Shown here piece after piece: positions 31,557-32,839 of a stretch of DNA of 32,839 bases. The stretch's first letter is position 1. Each line of letters opens with the position of its first letter. Origin of the DNA: Planctomyces sp. (GTDB taxonomy: Bacteria > Planctomycetota > Planctomycetia > Planctomycetales > Planctomycetaceae). The notes beneath the pieces were generated by a model. It searched no databases. It had not been told where the DNA came from and worked only from the letters and a program-made list of their open reading frames with translations. Location of the stretch: contig JAIXUU010000354.1 of NCBI GenBank assembly GCA_027483405.1, positions 1 to 32,839 of the forward strand. Reading direction: 5' to 3'. Position numbers and translations under genes: made by a program.

Positions 31557-32839
31557 GTGAAGAATGAGAACCTCTCCTGGGCGAAAAGTGTGACAATACA
31601 CCGTCTGCTTCAACCGCTTGGCCCTCTGGCGGGAATTGTACTGGCTGGCTTGTTGTTTGCGATAAGTGCCACCTGGAGAGAATGCCTCGCCTACGTGCAG
31701 GTGTGGGTGGCTCCGATGTTGTGGTTGGGGCTGACAATTGTCGTCTGGAGGTCGATTCGACGAATTGACCCGTGGAATACAATTCGTGGCGCGAAATCGC
31801 ATCTTGGGCGTCACGAAGACATGCTTGCCCAGGGCAGCAAGCATGGCACGCAGCAAAGCACGCAAGGGTCGCTTGCGGCATGGCAAAAAGCTGTCGCCAC
31901 GTGGGTCTTGCCCATGCTGGTCCCTGCCATCGTGACGACCATCCTTTTAATACCACTGGCCGAGGCCTGGGTGAGACCGTCGCCTCATGGCAGTCTGATT
32001 GGTGGCATCCTGCCGTGGAGTGATGCCTCGGGCTATTACCAGGGGGCGGTCGAACTTCTTCAGGGAGAAAAGATCAGCTCGTGGCCGAGCCGGAGGCCTG
32101 TGAATTCGGCCTGGCTGGCTGTGCGCTATTCATTAGGCGGTTCGTGGGAAAGTGCGATTCTGCTGCAGACCATATTGCTGGCGTTGAGCTGGTGTGTCAT
32201 GGATCGAACATTTCAGATGGCAGGATTTCATTTCGGTGTGCGCTATGCCAGTTTTGTGATGATCGAACGTTTTGCATTTGAATCGACTCCCACCATGCTG
32301 TCGGAGCCGCTGGGATTAGTGCTGGCGATGCTGGCAATCCCGTGGATTGTGCCGGCTGTGCAAGCGGGATTGAAACCCGGTTCGATGGGCGTCTGTTATG
32401 CCATCGGGAGTGGCATCCTGGCACTGGGATTGTCGGCTCGTCCCGGGGCAATGTTTGTGCTGGTTGGTCAGGCCTTGTGGCCGCTGGTCTTGCTTTTTCC
32501 GGGATGGTCATGGCTGAGAAGCCGACTGAAAGTGGGCGTGGGGAAGCACACCCTGCATCGTCATGAGGCGGGGCTCTCTGTGCCGCATGGGGCGCATCCT
32601 GCCACTGTGACTCATGAGAGTTCGAAACCAGGAGCATTGGTGATGATTGGCACCAGTGCGGGAGCGTTGCTGGCGATGCTGATGGCGTTATCGATTCAAC
32701 CCATGCTCAACGGCTGGTATGGGCCCGGTTATTCGGTTGGTCAGGGAAGTTTTGCACATACGTGGTATGGGCTGGTGACTGGTCAGCCGGGATGGAATCG
32801 AGTCCTGATCGAGCATCCTGAAATCCGGGAACTGCCGGA
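31557..32839 (+). CDS. Polytopic membrane protein, possibly GT-C glycosyltransferase-like (3' truncated by window edge)
   Basis: This frame is missing from the ORF track because it runs off the window, but it is open from 31527 to 32839. It encodes several hydrophobic segments: GPLAGIVLAGLLFAIS, VWVAPMLWLGLTIV, LVPAIVTTILLIPLAEAW, ILLQTILLALSW, PLGLVLAMLAI. The loop WSDASGYYQGAVELLQGE and a later LALGLSARPGAMFVL resemble membrane glycosyltransferases of the GT-C type. I did not identify the family with certainty. The start is unclear: GTG 31557 is assumed, GTG 31590 is possible, and ATT 31542 has the only ideal Shine-Dalgarno (GGAGG, 31531-31535). A palindrome lies inside the coding region at 31820-31845. 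Confidence 0.6.
   Translation, partial: MKNENLSWAKSVTIHRLLQPLGPLAGIVLAGLLFAISATWRECLAYVQVWVAPMLWLGLTIVVWRSIRRIDPWNTIRGAKSHLGRHEDMLAQGSKHGTQQSTQGSLAAWQKAVATWVLPMLVPAIVTTILLIPLAEAWVRPSPHGSLIGGILPWSDASGYYQGAVELLQGEKISSWPSRRPVNSAWLAVRYSLGGSWESAILLQTILLALSWCVMDRTFQMAGFHFGVRYASFVMIERFAFESTPTMLSEPLGLVLAMLAIPWIVPAVQAGLKPGSMGVCYAIGSGILALGLSARPGAMFVLVGQALWPLVLLFPGWSWLRSRLKVGVGKHTLHRHEAGLSVPHGAHPATVTHESSKPGALVMIGTSAGALLAMLMALSIQPMLNGWYGPGYSVGQGSFAHTWYGLVTGQPGWNRVLIEHPEIRELP
31820..31845. repeat. Palindrome within a coding region
   Basis: CATGCTTGC (31820-31828) and GCAAGCATG (31837-31845) are perfect 9-bp inverted arms around an 8-base loop. They lie in a hydrophilic loop of the membrane protein (translated ...EDMLAQGSKHG...). 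The form is that of a REP-like hairpin that has been accommodated in frame. Confidence 0.6.

Noticed and set aside
31438-31956. 172-residue minus-strand ORF over the start of the membrane protein
   Set aside because: It has no domain. The plus-strand frame is hydrophobic, continuous to the window end and more protein-like.
1-32839. CRISPR arrays, complete insertion sequences, prophage genes or rRNA
   Set aside because: No regularly spaced repeats, no transposase or integrase motifs and no rRNA-like sequence were seen in any frame or strand.

Overview
This window looks like chromosomal DNA of a planctomycete, probably near Planctopirus/Planctomycetaceae. That is a judgement from protein style (large PQQ-repeat secreted protein, tandem HDOD proteins, BY-kinase, extended complex I subunits), moderate GC by eye and many GTG/TTG starts. 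No rRNA, tRNA, CRISPR array or complete insertion sequence was found.

Layout. (1) Positions 1-6756, plus strand: the 3' end of a polysaccharide-deacetylase-like gene, a membrane-anchored endonuclease/exonuclease/phosphatase-family protein, a Wzz-BY-kinase fusion for exopolysaccharide export, and two tandem paralogous HDOD genes. (2) 6757-7170: an intergenic region with two hairpin-forming repeats. (3) 7171-24618, minus strand: a complete 14-subunit NADH:quinone oxidoreductase (complex I) cluster in canonical order nuoA-B-C-D-E-F-G-H-I-J-K-L-M-N, followed by a small Dabb-domain gene. Most junctions are tight, several with 4-bp ATGA/GTGA overlaps. NuoE/F/G supply the NADH-oxidising arm, NuoB/C/D/I the quinone-linking arm, and NuoA/H/J/K/L/M/N the membrane proton-pumping arm. 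(4) 25198-26079: purQ on the plus strand, divergent from nuoA. (5) 26449-31338: a 1629-residue secreted PQQ-like repeat protein. (6) From about 31557 to the window edge: a truncated polytopic membrane protein, possibly a GT-C-type glycosyltransferase.

The most unusual part is the two sides of nuoF inside the complex I operon. Between nuoE and nuoF sits a tightly packed pair: a zeta-toxin-like P-loop kinase (COG4185-like) and a small acidic protein. Between nuoF and nuoG sits a frameshifted four-helix-bundle gene of the 23S-rRNA-intervening-sequence type. It is bounded by ends that would pair as a 19-bp RNA stem in the nuo transcript, so it resembles an rRNA intervening sequence transplanted into an mRNA. 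Its frameshift is explained exactly by loss of one copy of a 10-bp direct repeat. In addition, two inverted copies of a roughly 72-bp hairpin-bearing repeat flank the whole nuo-purQ block.

All functional calls come from reading translated motifs; no database search was run.
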